A stretch of 64,000 nt of DNA, taken from contig NZ_JNYJ01000005.1 of NCBI RefSeq assembly GCF_000716715.1, forward strand, positions 248,001 to 312,000, given 5' to 3'. Positions 34,674 through 43,356 of this stretch are shown one piece after another. This DNA comes from Dactylosporangium aurantiacum (GTDB taxonomy: Bacteria > Actinomycetota > Actinomycetes > Mycobacteriales > Micromonosporaceae). The notes under the pieces are model-generated. The model was not told where the DNA came from. It worked only from the letters and a program-made list of their open reading frames with translations, and searched no databases. Position 1 is the first letter of the stretch, and each line of letters opens with the position of its first letter. A program made the position numbers and the translations under genes.

Positions 34674-35936
34674 GTGCCGGTGAGCACGGTCACCATCGAT
34701 CTGGGCGTCATCGACGAAAGCTGGGACCACGTCGACGACGCGGCCGTCGGCCTGCCCAGGGGCTGGGTCCTGACCGGGGTCCTGGCGCTGCTGCTGAGCC
34801 TGCTGTCCTCGGCGCCGCCACCGGGGCGCCCGCACGAGGTGACCCGCCAGCCGCTGCGCAACGGCGAGTTCCACGTCGCCGGCGGGGCGCTGTTCGTGCT
34901 CGACAGCGACCGCACCCCCACGCCCGTCGAGGCGTTCGACGCCGCCGACGGATCCCTGCGCTGGTCGTTCACCCCCGACGGGCTGGCCAGCCTCTCCGCC
35001 GTCGACGTCCGCGGCGACCTCGCGGTGCTCTCCCCGGACCTGTGCCGCTCCGGGGTCACCGGCACCACCGTCGCCGTGACCAGGGCGACCGGGCGGGAGC
35101 AGTGGCGGGCCGTCGGCGTGCCCGTCCGCACCCCGCCCGGCGGCACCGGCACCGTCGTCATGCGCAGCCTGTGGTCCGACGGCTGCCGCGCCCTCGCCGA
35201 CAACACCCCGCTCGCCGGGGTGCTGCGCTGGCAGCTCATCGACACCGCGGGCCTGGTGCGCTGGGACACCGCGGTCGAGGCCGGCACCCGCGTCGCGGTC
35301 GACTCGGCCGCCGCCGGCGCCACCTGGGCCGCGCTGCTGGATCCGGACGGCGGGCTCAGCACCGTCGACCTGACCACCGGCGCGCGCACCGCCCCCGTCG
35401 CCGGCGTCGCCGGTCCCGCCGACGACCTCGTCGCCGCCGTCGGTGAGCTGCTCCTCGTCGCCCGGTGGGACGCGGCGACCGGCGGCACGCGGCTCACCGC
35501 GTACACGCGCGACCTGCAACGGCGCTGGAGCACCCTGGTGCCGGCCGGTCAGAGCGGGCCGCTCACCGTCCTGCCGTGCGGCGCGGCGCTGTGCGTCAAC
35601 GGCGACCGCACCGTCGCCGTGGACCCGGCCGGCGGCGCGGTGCTGTGGACGGTGCCGAAACCCTCGCTGCTCGTCGCGCCCGGCGGCGCGCCGGCCCTGC
35701 CGCCGGACACCGGGCGCACCGTGCCGGCGGGGTGGCGGTTCCTCGCCGCCGACGGCGCCCGCGTCCTGCTCGGCCTGCGCACCGACGGCGACACGCTGCT
35801 CGCCTGGTCCGACGGCGGGCCGGCGCCCACACCGTCGGCGTCGGTGCCCGGCACCCTCGTCGGCTGCGAGATCGACGGCCCGCTCGTCGCCTGCGGCACC
35901 GACGCCGACGAGGTGGTCCTGCTGCGGCTGCCGTAA
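34674..35936 (+). CDS. Membrane-anchored PQQ-like beta-propeller protein, paralogue 3 (diverged)
   Basis: The protein has 420 residues from GTG 34674, 18 bases after paralogue 2. The N-terminus STVTIDLGVIDESW recalls the shared motif, followed by a TM helix (WVLTGVLALLLSLLSSA) and a more diverged propeller (DAADGSLRWSFTPDG, RATGREQWRAVG, DPAGGAVLWTV). Four cysteines in the mature region may pair (CRS, CRA, CGAALC). CACAAT 6 bases before the start suggests independent transcription. Ligand unknown. Confidence 0.78.
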   Translation: MPVSTVTIDLGVIDESWDHVDDAAVGLPRGWVLTGVLALLLSLLSSAPPPGRPHEVTRQPLRNGEFHVAGGALFVLDSDRTPTPVEAFDAADGSLRWSFTPDGLASLSAVDVRGDLAVLSPDLCRSGVTGTTVAVTRATGREQWRAVGVPVRTPPGGTGTVVMRSLWSDGCRALADNTPLAGVLRWQLIDTAGLVRWDTAVEAGTRVAVDSAAAGATWAALLDPDGGLSTVDLTTGARTAPVAGVAGPADDLVAAVGELLLVARWDAATGGTRLTAYTRDLQRRWSTLVPAGQSGPLTVLPCGAALCVNGDRTVAVDPAGGAVLWTVPKPSLLVAPGGAPALPPDTGRTVPAGWRFLAADGARVLLGLRTDGDTLLAWSDGGPAPTPSASVPGTLVGCEIDGPLVACGTDADEVVLLRLP

Positions 35937-35949
35937 GGCGCCGATATCG

Positions 35950-35969
35950 GGGTGCGTGCGCGCGCACCC
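35950..35969 (+). terminator. Hairpin after paralogue 3
   Basis: GGGTGCG and CGCACCC arms with a 6-base loop lie 13 bases after the stop at 35936; no T-tract. Confidence 0.4.
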
Positions 35970-36175
35970 GGGCCGTAGTCTCGGCGCCGGAAGGCGCGGC
36001 AGGAAGCGGCACCACGGCATCGCCGGACGGTGTTCCGCGCCGCGCCGCGGATCCCAGGGGTTCAAGTCCTCAGCAGCACCACCCGATCACGTGCCCGGCG
36101 ACCGCGGGCCCTGCGGCTCCCGGCGGCGCCGGGCTCCCCGCCCGCGGCCGCCGCGTACCAACCAGGAGTCAGGTC

Positions 36176-36844
36176 ATGGCCAAGGTCACCGTGATGGAGT
36201 ACGAGCGGGTCGTCCGCTTCGAGCACGGCCGGCTCGCCGGCGTGCTGGAGCCCGGGCGGCACCGGTACCGGCGCCGCGGCACCCGGCTCGAGCGCGTCGA
36301 TCTGCGGCCCCGGCTGGTGCCGGTCAACGGGCAGGAGATGCTGACCGCCGACCGGCTCGTGGTCAAGGTCTCCGCGACGCTGCGCATCGCCGTCACCGAC
36401 CCGGCCCTGTTCGTCACCGCGGCCCAGGACCCGGTGCAGGAGCTGTACCTGCGCACCCAGGTCGAGCTGCGCGCCGCCGTCGCCGAGGCCGACCTCGAGT
36501 CGGTCATCGCGGCCCGCCCGCGGCTGCCGGCCCGGCTGACGGCCGCGCTGGCGCCCGCGGCCCGCGCCGTCGGCGTCGACGTGCTGGAGCTGACCGTGCG
36601 GGACGTCATGCTCCCCGGGGACCTGCGCCGCGCGTACGCCGACACCGCCCTGGCGAAGGAGCGGGGCCGGGCCGAGCTGGAGCGCGCCCGGGGCGAGGCC
36701 GCCGCACTGCGCTCGCTGGCGAACACGGCGAAGCTGCTGGAGGACCGCCCGGCGCTGCTGCGGCTGCGCGCCCTGCAGGCGGCCGGTCAGGCCGGCACGA
36801 CCCTGGTGGTGCACGCCGGCGAGCCGGCGGCCGGCAGGGGGTGA
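36176..36844 (+). CDS. SPFH/band-7 (slipin-like) protein without membrane anchor
   Basis: The protein has 222 residues; ATG 36176 follows CAGGAG. VMEYERVVRFEHGRLAGVLE, RRGTRLERVDLRPRLVPVNG and TADRLVVKVSATLRIAVTDP match the SPFH domain of slipins, and a helical region (YADTALAKERGRAELERARG) gives the usual coiled coil. Slipins normally have an N-terminal hydrophobic hairpin; none is present, so it is soluble or peripheral. It lies between the tandem propellers and the fourth, convergent propeller gene. A role in organising membrane proteins is inferred from family only. Confidence 0.78.
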   Translation: MAKVTVMEYERVVRFEHGRLAGVLEPGRHRYRRRGTRLERVDLRPRLVPVNGQEMLTADRLVVKVSATLRIAVTDPALFVTAAQDPVQELYLRTQVELRAAVAEADLESVIAARPRLPARLTAALAPAARAVGVDVLELTVRDVMLPGDLRRAYADTALAKERGRAELERARGEAAALRSLANTAKLLEDRPALLRLRALQAAGQAGTTLVVHAGEPAAGRG

Positions 36845-36940
36845 CTCACAGCTTCCCCCAGGTGCCCGGCAGCGGACGGGGGTGACTCACAGCTTCCCCG
36901 GGTGCCCGGCAGCGGGCGGGGGTGACTCACAGCTTCCACA
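36838..36940. repeat. Three ~40-bp tandem copies spanning the 3' ends of convergent genes
   Basis: GGTGACTCACAGCTTCC recurs at about 36840, 36881 and 36921 (periods 41 and 40), with GGTGCCCGGCAGCGG between copies. Copy 1 contains the stop of the SPFH gene. Copy 3 is the genuine 3' end of the convergent propeller gene (LWKL-stop read on the minus strand). The end of that gene has therefore been copied into the spacer. Confidence 0.85.
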
Positions 36941-38321
36941 GGTGCACGGCGTCGCCGCCGGCGAGGCAGGACAGGCGGTGCCCGCGCAGCGCGCACCGCG
37001 ACGGCGCCGGGCGCAGGTGCCCGAGCACCTCCACCTCGCCGGTGTGCAGGTTGACCCGGGCGATCCGGGAGCCGTCCCCGTCCGGCCGCTGGACCACCGC
37101 GTAGGTGGTGCCGGCGGCCGCGGCGGTGCCGGCCGCGTCGTCGTTGCCGTCGGTCGCCATCGGCACCAGGCCCCAGCCGTCGAGCTGGCTGCGGTCCACG
37201 CCCGTCTGCCAGTCGACGATCCGGATGCGCATGAAGTCCTCGCGGTCGCGGGCGACGAGCACGCCGGCGCCGACGGCGTCCAGCTGGATCGTGCGGCGCC
37301 AGCGCTGTTCGCCGGTGCGCGGGTCGAGCACGGCGATGTCGCGCCAGTTCGGCACGCACACCATCGGGCCGCACGCGACGACCACCGGGCCGTAGGCCAG
37401 CTCGGCGATCGGCACCGGCTCGGCGGACTGGAACAGCTGCTGCCACCGGTACGTCAGCGGCGCGTGCCCGTAGCTGGTGATCATCGCCCCGTCGAGGCGG
37501 ACGGCGACGATCACGAGCATGTCGCCGACGATGCGCACGCTCTGCGGCGGGCCGTCGGCGAGCTCCGGGACCTGCGCCGTGCTGGTCACCGCGCCCGTCC
37601 CGGCGGCACGGACCTCGGTGCGGCCGCCCGGGTACCAGATCGCGAACCAGTCGTTGCCGGGCACGTCGGGGGAGACGAGCCGGCCGCCGGCCGGCATCTG
37701 GAACTCCCACCGCACCGCGCCGGTCTCCGCGTCGACCGCGGCCAGGTGCACCGGCGTCTGCGGGCTGTTGCGCAGCGGCACCGCCGGTGGGCAGGTGGTC
37801 GCGCGCTCGTCGACGAGCAGCAGCACCGGCCGGTCCTCCACGCGCAGCACCGAGACGGGCGCCCCGGCGGCGAGCCACTGCTGGTGCCCGTCGGCCGGGT
37901 CGAGCCGCTCCAGGGTCCAGCCGACCGCGTCGGTGCAGGGGCGGTGCCGGATGTACGCGCGGTCCGCGGCGAGGTACACCTGCCCGGCGTTGGACGGGAT
38001 CGAGCGGCTCCACCGCTCCTCGCCGGTGCCCCAGTCGTACGCGGTGACCGCGGGCTCCTCGCGCAGCGCGTACAGTGCGCCCCGGTCGGCGACGAACCCG
38101 AGGGTGTGCTCCGCGAGGACGCCGAGCGACTCGACCGAGGTGCTCGCGCCGGAGCCGCCGGCGAGCGTCGCGAACAGCGCGAGGACCATCACGAACGGCC
38201 ACTGGCGGCGGCCGGGGACCACGGGAGCGGGCCCGGTGTCGAGCTGGTCCGCGTCGTCGGTGACCACCCCGAGATCGATCAGCCGCTCCTCCACCTCACC
38301 AGGGTGCCTGGCGTGGGCCAT
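36927..38321 (-). CDS. Membrane-anchored PQQ-like beta-propeller protein, paralogue 4
   Basis: The protein has 464 residues. Its N-terminus VEERLIDLGVVTDD resembles paralogue 3, followed by a TM helix (WPFVMVLALFATLAGGSG) and propeller blades (YDWGTGEERWSRSI, DAETGAVRWEFQM, DPRTGEQRWRRTI). The start may be ATG 38321 or GTG 38294; the latter aligns better with the paralogues. Transcribed toward the SPFH gene and away from a two-component system, with 87 bases to the response regulator start, it may be controlled by that system. Confidence 0.8.
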   Translation of the reverse strand: MAHARHPGEVEERLIDLGVVTDDADQLDTGPAPVVPGRRQWPFVMVLALFATLAGGSGASTSVESLGVLAEHTLGFVADRGALYALREEPAVTAYDWGTGEERWSRSIPSNAGQVYLAADRAYIRHRPCTDAVGWTLERLDPADGHQQWLAAGAPVSVLRVEDRPVLLLVDERATTCPPAVPLRNSPQTPVHLAAVDAETGAVRWEFQMPAGGRLVSPDVPGNDWFAIWYPGGRTEVRAAGTGAVTSTAQVPELADGPPQSVRIVGDMLVIVAVRLDGAMITSYGHAPLTYRWQQLFQSAEPVPIAELAYGPVVVACGPMVCVPNWRDIAVLDPRTGEQRWRRTIQLDAVGAGVLVARDREDFMRIRIVDWQTGVDRSQLDGWGLVPMATDGNDDAAGTAAAAGTTYAVVQRPDGDGSRIARVNLHTGEVEVLGHLRPAPSRCALRGHRLSCLAGGDAVHLWKL

Positions 38322-38408
38322 GGTCGCCAGCGGTGCGGTATACGTTGGCTCACGCGGACTTCACAGCCGGTGCCTGACACTGGCCGGACCGGTGGGGGGT
38401 GATGTGGC

Positions 38409-39086
38409 GTGCGCGTGCTGGTGGTCGAGGACGAACGGCACCTCGCCGACGCGATCGTGCGGGGGCTGCGCCGCCAGGGCATGGCGGTCGACGTCTCCTA
38501 CGACGGCACCCAGGGCCACGAGATGGCGATGGTGACCCGGTACGACGTGGTCGTGCTCGACCGGGACCTGCCCGGCATGCACGGCGACGACATCTGCGCC
38601 GACCTCGTCGCGTCCGGGGCGCTGACCCGGGTGCTGATGCTCACCGCGAGCGGCAGCGTCGCCGACCGGGTGGAGGGGCTGCAGATCGGCGCCGACGACT
38701 ACCTGCCGAAGCCGTTCGCGTTCGACGAGCTGGTCGCCCGGGTGCAGGCGCTCGGCCGGCGGGCGACCCCCGCCGCGCCGCCGGTGCTGACGATCGGCGA
38801 CCTCGTGCTCGACCAGGCCAAGCGGGTCGCGACCCGGGGCGGGCAGCCGCTGGACCTGACCCGCAAGGAGTTCGGCCTGCTCGAGGAGCTGCTCAAGGCC
38901 CGCGGCGCCGTCGTGTCCAGCGAGGAGCTGCTGGAGCGGGTCTGGGACGCCAACGCCGACCCGTTCACCACCACCGTGCGGGTCACGATGATGACCCTGC
39001 GCAAGAAGCTCGGCGACCCGGCGCTCATCGAGACCGTCGTCGGCGCCGGATACCGCACGAGGCCACCCCAGGGTTCACCGCAATGA
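38409..39086 (+). CDS. OmpR/PhoB-family response regulator
   Basis: The protein has 225 residues from GTG 38409. The receiver domain has the acidic pair ED (7-8), the phosphorylated Asp in VVLDRDLPG (residue 51), the switch Thr in MLTASG and the Lys in LPKPF. The C-terminal winged helix is complete (LDLTRKEFGLLEELLKARG ... TTTVRVTMMTLRKKLGDP ... GAGYRT). It overlaps the histidine kinase start (ATGA), so the two are translationally coupled. Target genes are unknown; the divergent propeller gene is a candidate. Confidence 0.95.
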   Translation: MRVLVVEDERHLADAIVRGLRRQGMAVDVSYDGTQGHEMAMVTRYDVVVLDRDLPGMHGDDICADLVASGALTRVLMLTASGSVADRVEGLQIGADDYLPKPFAFDELVARVQALGRRATPAAPPVLTIGDLVLDQAKRVATRGGQPLDLTRKEFGLLEELLKARGAVVSSEELLERVWDANADPFTTTVRVTMMTLRKKLGDPALIETVVGAGYRTRPPQGSPQ

Positions 39087-40288
39087 CCGTGTACGACGCC
39101 CGCCGCGCCGCCGTCTTCCGCCCGACCCTGCGGCTGCGCCTCACGCTGCTCAACGGCATCCTGCTCGTCGGGGCCGGGCTGGTGCTCGTGGTGCTCGCGT
39201 ACATCCTCGTCGACGGCGCCATCAGGCCGGCCGACGAGCTGCGGCCCGGGACCCGCATCGTGCTGCAGGACGGCACCGAGGTCGACGCCCGGCAGTGGCA
39301 GACCGAGCTCGCCGACGCCGCCGAGTGGGAGCTGGTGACCCGGGGCAGCCTCGCGCTGCTGCTCATCGGCGCGGTCGGGGTCGCCGGCGCGTACGTCGTG
39401 GCCGGCCGGGCGCTGCGCCCGCTGCAGAAGGTCACCACCACCGCCCAGCGGCTGACGGGGGAGACCCTCGACGCCCGGATCAACTACGACGGCGCCGACG
39501 ACGAGGTGTCGGAGCTGGCCAAGACGTTCGACGCGATGCTCGACCGGATCAGCGACGCGTTCGAGACGCAGAAGCGGTTCGTCGCCAACGCCTCCCACGA
39601 GTTGCGTACCCCGCTCGCCGTGATGCGCACCGAGGTCGACGTGACCCTCGACGACCCGGACGCCGACGTCGAGGAGTTCCGCCGGATGTCCAACGTGGTG
39701 CGCGACGCGTCCATGCGGGCCAACGCGCTGGTCGAGTCGCTGCTGCTGCTGGCGCGGACCGAGGCGCAGGCCGGGCGCCGGCTCGGCCGGAAGGTGCCGA
39801 CCGACCTGGCCACCGGGGTCACCGTCGCCATGTCGGCGATGGGCAAGGAGATCCAGCGGCTCACCCTCGACGTGACCACCGACCTCGCCCCGGCGCGGGT
39901 CGTCGGCGACCCGGGCCTGCTGGAGCGGCTCGCCGGCAACCTCGTGGAGAACGCGGTGCGGTACAACCACCTCGGCGGGCGGATCTGGGTGCGCACCGGC
40001 ACCGACGAGACCCTCGCCTGGCTCGTCGTGGGCAACACCGGTTTCGAGGTCGACCCGGCCGACGTGCCGGCGCTGTTCGAGCCGTTCCGCCGCGGCGGGC
40101 GGGAGCGCACCGGGGCCCGCGGCTCCGGGCTCGGCCTGTCGATCGTCCGCGCCGTCTGCGAGGCCCACGGCGGCGGGGTCAGCGCCGTCGCCCTGGACGG
40201 CGGCGGTCTCGAGGTCACCGTGAGCCTCCCGGCCGCCGCGGTGACCCCGGTCCTGACCGGCACCGCCTCGGTCAAACCGGCCGCCTGA
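39083..40288 (+). CDS. Sensor histidine kinase
   Basis: The protein has 401 residues. Two TM helices (LLNGILLVGAGLVLVVLAYI and LALLLIGAVGVAGAYVVAG) flank a short extracytoplasmic loop of about 50 residues. They are followed by HAMP, HisKA with the phospho-accepting histidine in ASHELRTPLAVMRTEVD (near 172) and HATPase_c (NLVENAVRYNHLGG, FEPFRRGGRERTGARGSGLG). The small sensing loop suggests a membrane or small-molecule signal. Pairs with the preceding regulator. Confidence 0.95.
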   Translation: MTVYDARRAAVFRPTLRLRLTLLNGILLVGAGLVLVVLAYILVDGAIRPADELRPGTRIVLQDGTEVDARQWQTELADAAEWELVTRGSLALLLIGAVGVAGAYVVAGRALRPLQKVTTTAQRLTGETLDARINYDGADDEVSELAKTFDAMLDRISDAFETQKRFVANASHELRTPLAVMRTEVDVTLDDPDADVEEFRRMSNVVRDASMRANALVESLLLLARTEAQAGRRLGRKVPTDLATGVTVAMSAMGKEIQRLTLDVTTDLAPARVVGDPGLLERLAGNLVENAVRYNHLGGRIWVRTGTDETLAWLVVGNTGFEVDPADVPALFEPFRRGGRERTGARGSGLGLSIVRAVCEAHGGGVSAVALDGGGLEVTVSLPAAAVTPVLTGTASVKPAA

Positions 40289-40377
40289 CCGCCGGGCTGT
40301 GACCGGTCGCACACTTTCTCAGTTCCGCCCCCGCCGCCGCCGATCAGACCTCCACAGGACGAGTCGGAGGAAACTGC

Positions 40378-42135
40378 ATGCGGCTGCGGAGTTGGCTCGT
40401 CGTCAGCGTCAGCGCCGCCCTGCTGCTCGCGATCGGGGCGGTCGGCATCTCGGTCAACCGGTCCGCGCTGCGGGCCGCGGAGACCGTGCACCGCGCCGAC
40501 ACGCTCGCCCTCGCCACCAACAACGGCAGCCTGGTCGAGCAGCTGCTGCTGGTGTCGGCGAAGGAGCTCAACGACTTCGTCACCAGCCGCCCGCTGAGCC
40601 TGACCCCCGGCGACGCCGGTGACCGGGCCGCCCTCATCGAGTACGCGAACAAGTCGACGTTCTTCACGTACGGGCTGACCATCACCGACCTGACCGGCAA
40701 CCCGATCAACGCCACGAAACCGGCGAACCTGTTCCCCGACCGGGACGCGATCGGCTGGAAGCCGCTGATCTCCGGGCTGGCGCTGGGGCGGCCCGGCTTC
40801 TCCTCGCTCATGACGGTCAAGGACACCCTGGTCCAGGCGGTCGCCGTGCCGATCGTCGTGGGCAGCGACCCGACCGCGCTGATCTACGGCTTCATCCCCG
40901 TGCGCAAGGGCCAGCTGCAGGCGTATCTGGAGAAGCTCAGCGACCCGTCGCACCTGTCGCTGGTCGTGGACTCCTCGGGCACCGTCGGCGCGTCCAGCGA
41001 CCCCGACGCGGTCGGCACCGTCGTCGACTCCGCCGTCATCAGGCAGCTGCGCTCGACCGAGTCGGTGTTCGTCACGTACCGTGCCGGCGGCCGCTCCATG
41101 ATCGCCGCGGTGCACGGCGGGCTGCCGGGCGGCTGGGCGTACGTGCGGGCGCAGTCGACGGCGACCTTCGACGGTCCGGTGCGCAACCGCAGCCTCACCA
41201 TCAACCTGGCGCTGCTGACCATGCTCCTCGTCGGCGTCGCCGGCCTCGCCGTCCTCGGGTACCGCTCGCAGCTGGTGCGCCGGCGCGCCGAGGAGCGCTT
41301 CGCCGCGCTCGTCGAGCACGCGCCGGACGTCGTCACCGTCCTGGACCGCGAGGGCGCCGTGGTGTACTCCAGCCCCAGCGGCCAGCGCATCCTCGGCTTC
41401 GTCGCGGTCGGCTCGTCCGTCTTCGACCTGCTGCACCCCGACGACCGCGAGCAGGTGCGGGACCGCTTCGCCGCGCTGCTGGCCGAGAGGGGCGGCCTGG
41501 AGCGCATGCAGGTGCGGGTCGCGCAGGCCGACGGCAACCACCGCTGGTTCGACTTCACCGCCTCCAACCAGCTGCACAACGCGGCGCTCGACGGCATCGT
41601 CATCAACGCCCGCGACATCACCGACAGCCGCGAGATGCAGGACCGCCTCGCCCACGACGCGCACCACGACCCGCTCACCGGCCTGCCCAACCGCCGCCGC
41701 CTGCAGGAGCGGCTCACCGCGTCACTGCAGCACACCCCGGTCGGGGTGCTCTTCGTCGACCTCGACGGCTTCAAGCCCGTCAACGACGAGCTCGGTCACG
41801 AGGCCGGCGACGAGCTGCTGCGTCAGGTCGGCGAGCGCCTGTCGTCCTGCCTGCGCCCGACCGACGTGCTCGCCCGCGTCGGCGGCGACGAGTTCGTGCT
41901 GCTCCTGCCCGGCGTGGTCGGCGGTGAGGACGCCGGGACCCTGGCGGTGCGGCTGCGCGAGGTGCTGGCCGAGCCGTTCGACGTCGCCGGTCACGAGGTG
42001 CGCATCGGCGCCAGCGTCGGGCTGCACCTCGCCGGCCCCGGCGAGGACCCGGACGAGGTGCTGCGCACCGCGGACCAGGCCATGTACGCCGCCAAGCGCG
42101 GCCCCGACCGCCCCGGCCGGCACCGGGCGGGCTGA
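40378..42135 (+). CDS. Membrane diguanylate cyclase with extracytoplasmic sensor, PAS and GGDEF domains
   Basis: The protein has 585 residues. TM1 (WLVVSVSAALLLAIGAVGIS), an extracytoplasmic Cache-like domain of about 240 residues, TM2 (LALLTMLLVGVAGLAVLGY), a PAS domain (FAALVEHAPDVVTVLDREGA) and a GGDEF domain follow in order. The active-site GGDEF is intact at 502-506, and an RxxD inhibitory site (RPTD, 493-496) lies five residues before it, so it should make c-di-GMP with product feedback. No EAL domain follows. The stop is one base from the convergent M23 gene end. Confidence 0.93.
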   Translation: MRLRSWLVVSVSAALLLAIGAVGISVNRSALRAAETVHRADTLALATNNGSLVEQLLLVSAKELNDFVTSRPLSLTPGDAGDRAALIEYANKSTFFTYGLTITDLTGNPINATKPANLFPDRDAIGWKPLISGLALGRPGFSSLMTVKDTLVQAVAVPIVVGSDPTALIYGFIPVRKGQLQAYLEKLSDPSHLSLVVDSSGTVGASSDPDAVGTVVDSAVIRQLRSTESVFVTYRAGGRSMIAAVHGGLPGGWAYVRAQSTATFDGPVRNRSLTINLALLTMLLVGVAGLAVLGYRSQLVRRRAEERFAALVEHAPDVVTVLDREGAVVYSSPSGQRILGFVAVGSSVFDLLHPDDREQVRDRFAALLAERGGLERMQVRVAQADGNHRWFDFTASNQLHNAALDGIVINARDITDSREMQDRLAHDAHHDPLTGLPNRRRLQERLTASLQHTPVGVLFVDLDGFKPVNDELGHEAGDELLRQVGERLSSCLRPTDVLARVGGDEFVLLLPGVVGGEDAGTLAVRLREVLAEPFDVAGHEVRIGASVGLHLAGPGEDPDEVLRTADQAMYAAKRGPDRPGRHRAG

Positions 42136-42136
42136 C

Positions 42137-43234
42137 TCAGCCGATCGGGGCGCCGTGGGTGCGCATGAACGGGATCGGGTCGATGGCGTTCTGCGGGCCG
42201 GTCGGCGGGGCGTTGATGTGCACCTCGTAGTGCAGGTGCGGGGCCGAGGAGTTGCCGGAGCTGCCGACGTACCCGATGACCTGCCCGGCCTTGACCTTCT
42301 GGCCGGGCTGGACGACGGCCCGGCGGACCATGTGGCAGTACAGGGTGGAGATGCCGCCCTCGTGCTGCAGCTTGACGTACCAGCCGCAGCCGCCGACCGA
42401 CGGGCTGCCGGTCTGGTCGCAGCTGTGCCCGGCCTCGATGTTGCACACGACCTCGACCACCGTGCCGGCCGAGGCGGCGTGGATCGGGGTGCCGGTGAAG
42501 GACATGAGGTCCACACCGATGTGGTTCGGGTTGTTCGAGGTACGGAAGCCGGGCCGGGCCCGGAAGCCCGGCAGCGGGCTGGTCCAGCCGCCGGCGGCGG
42601 GTGCGGCGGGCGCGGCGACTGGCTGGTTCGCCGCGGCGCACGGCGGCGGGGTCGCGCCGCGGCGCACGTATGCGTCGGAGACGTAGGTGCCTTCCGGCAG
42701 GCGGTCCCACATCGACGTGACCCGCTGCGAGCCGGCGATGCTCTCGCCGCGCTCCTGGCAGACCAGGGTCAGCGCGGTGCCGTTGGGCAGGGCGGCGACG
42801 AGCGGCGCGCCGTGCGAGGGGGCGGTGCGGGCCTTGAGCGGGGTGCCGCCGGTGGCGACGCTGCCCGTGGTCGTGGTGACCGCGGCGGCGACGGCGGCGG
42901 GCGCGACGGGGGCGGCCGGGCCGCAGGCCGGGACCGGCGTGCCGGGGCGGCGGATCCACGCGTCGGAGACGTAGGAGCCGTCGGTGAGCCGGTCCCACCG
43001 GTCGGTGACCCGGACCGAGCCCTCACTGATCAGCTGGCCCTTGACCTGGCAGTCGATCGCGACCGACGCGCCGTGCGGCAGGGTGCGCAGCTGGGCGGTC
43101 CACACCGCGCTGCCCGCCCGCACGTTCAAGGGCCGCTTGGGCGAGACGACCGTGGCGCTCTCCGCGGCGTGCGCGTCGACCGCCGGGGTCAGCGTGGCCA
43201 GGACGACGACGGCAACGGACATGATTTTGCGCAT
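42137..43234 (-). CDS. Secreted M23 peptidase with two SH3-like domains
   Basis: The protein has 365 residues with a Sec signal peptide ending near VDAHA-AE. Two SH3b-like repeats follow (LNVRAGSAVWTAQLRTLPHG ... WDRLTDGSYVSDAWIRR; LKARTAPSHGAPLVAALPNG ... WDRLPEGTYVSDAYVRR), then a Pro/Ala linker and a lysostaphin-type domain with zinc ligands in HIGVDL and HLHYEVH. It probably cleaves peptidoglycan cross-links, or only binds wall, depending on full metal coordination. Paired cysteines suggest disulfides. Confidence 0.93.
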   Translation of the reverse strand: MRKIMSVAVVVLATLTPAVDAHAAESATVVSPKRPLNVRAGSAVWTAQLRTLPHGASVAIDCQVKGQLISEGSVRVTDRWDRLTDGSYVSDAWIRRPGTPVPACGPAAPVAPAAVAAAVTTTTGSVATGGTPLKARTAPSHGAPLVAALPNGTALTLVCQERGESIAGSQRVTSMWDRLPEGTYVSDAYVRRGATPPPCAAANQPVAAPAAPAAGGWTSPLPGFRARPGFRTSNNPNHIGVDLMSFTGTPIHAASAGTVVEVVCNIEAGHSCDQTGSPSVGGCGWYVKLQHEGGISTLYCHMVRRAVVQPGQKVKAGQVIGYVGSSGNSSAPHLHYEVHINAPPTGPQNAIDPIPFMRTHGAPIG

Positions 43235-43284
43235 GGTGCACCCCCGGGGACGAGTGATCCGTGCAGCCGGGGGGACTGCGCGCG

Positions 43285-43315
43285 AACCCCGCCAACGCTA
43301 GGCGCCGGCGGGGTC
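43285..43315 (-). terminator. Hairpin between fadB and the M23 gene
   Basis: A 9-bp stem (ACCCCGCC with GGCGGGGT plus one G-T pair) with a 13-base loop lies 42 bases past the fadB stop and 51 bases before the M23 start. Confidence 0.55.
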
Positions 43316-43356
43316 CGTTACCGATATTTACCGAATGTGCCCTCGATCGGGTGAAC

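Noticed and set aside
36050..36095. tRNA-like T-arm (GGGGTTCAAGTCCTC) followed by CACCACC, possible tRNA remnant or attachment site
   Set aside because: The T-stem has a mismatch and a G-T pair, no matching acceptor 5' strand, D-arm or anticodon arm lies upstream, and no mobile element is nearby.
43235..43330. c-di-AMP (ydaO-type) riboswitch upstream of the M23 peptidase gene
   Set aside because: Such riboswitches often precede cell-wall hydrolase genes in actinobacteria, but I could not match the conserved blocks; the only clear structure is a simple hairpin better explained as the fadB terminator.
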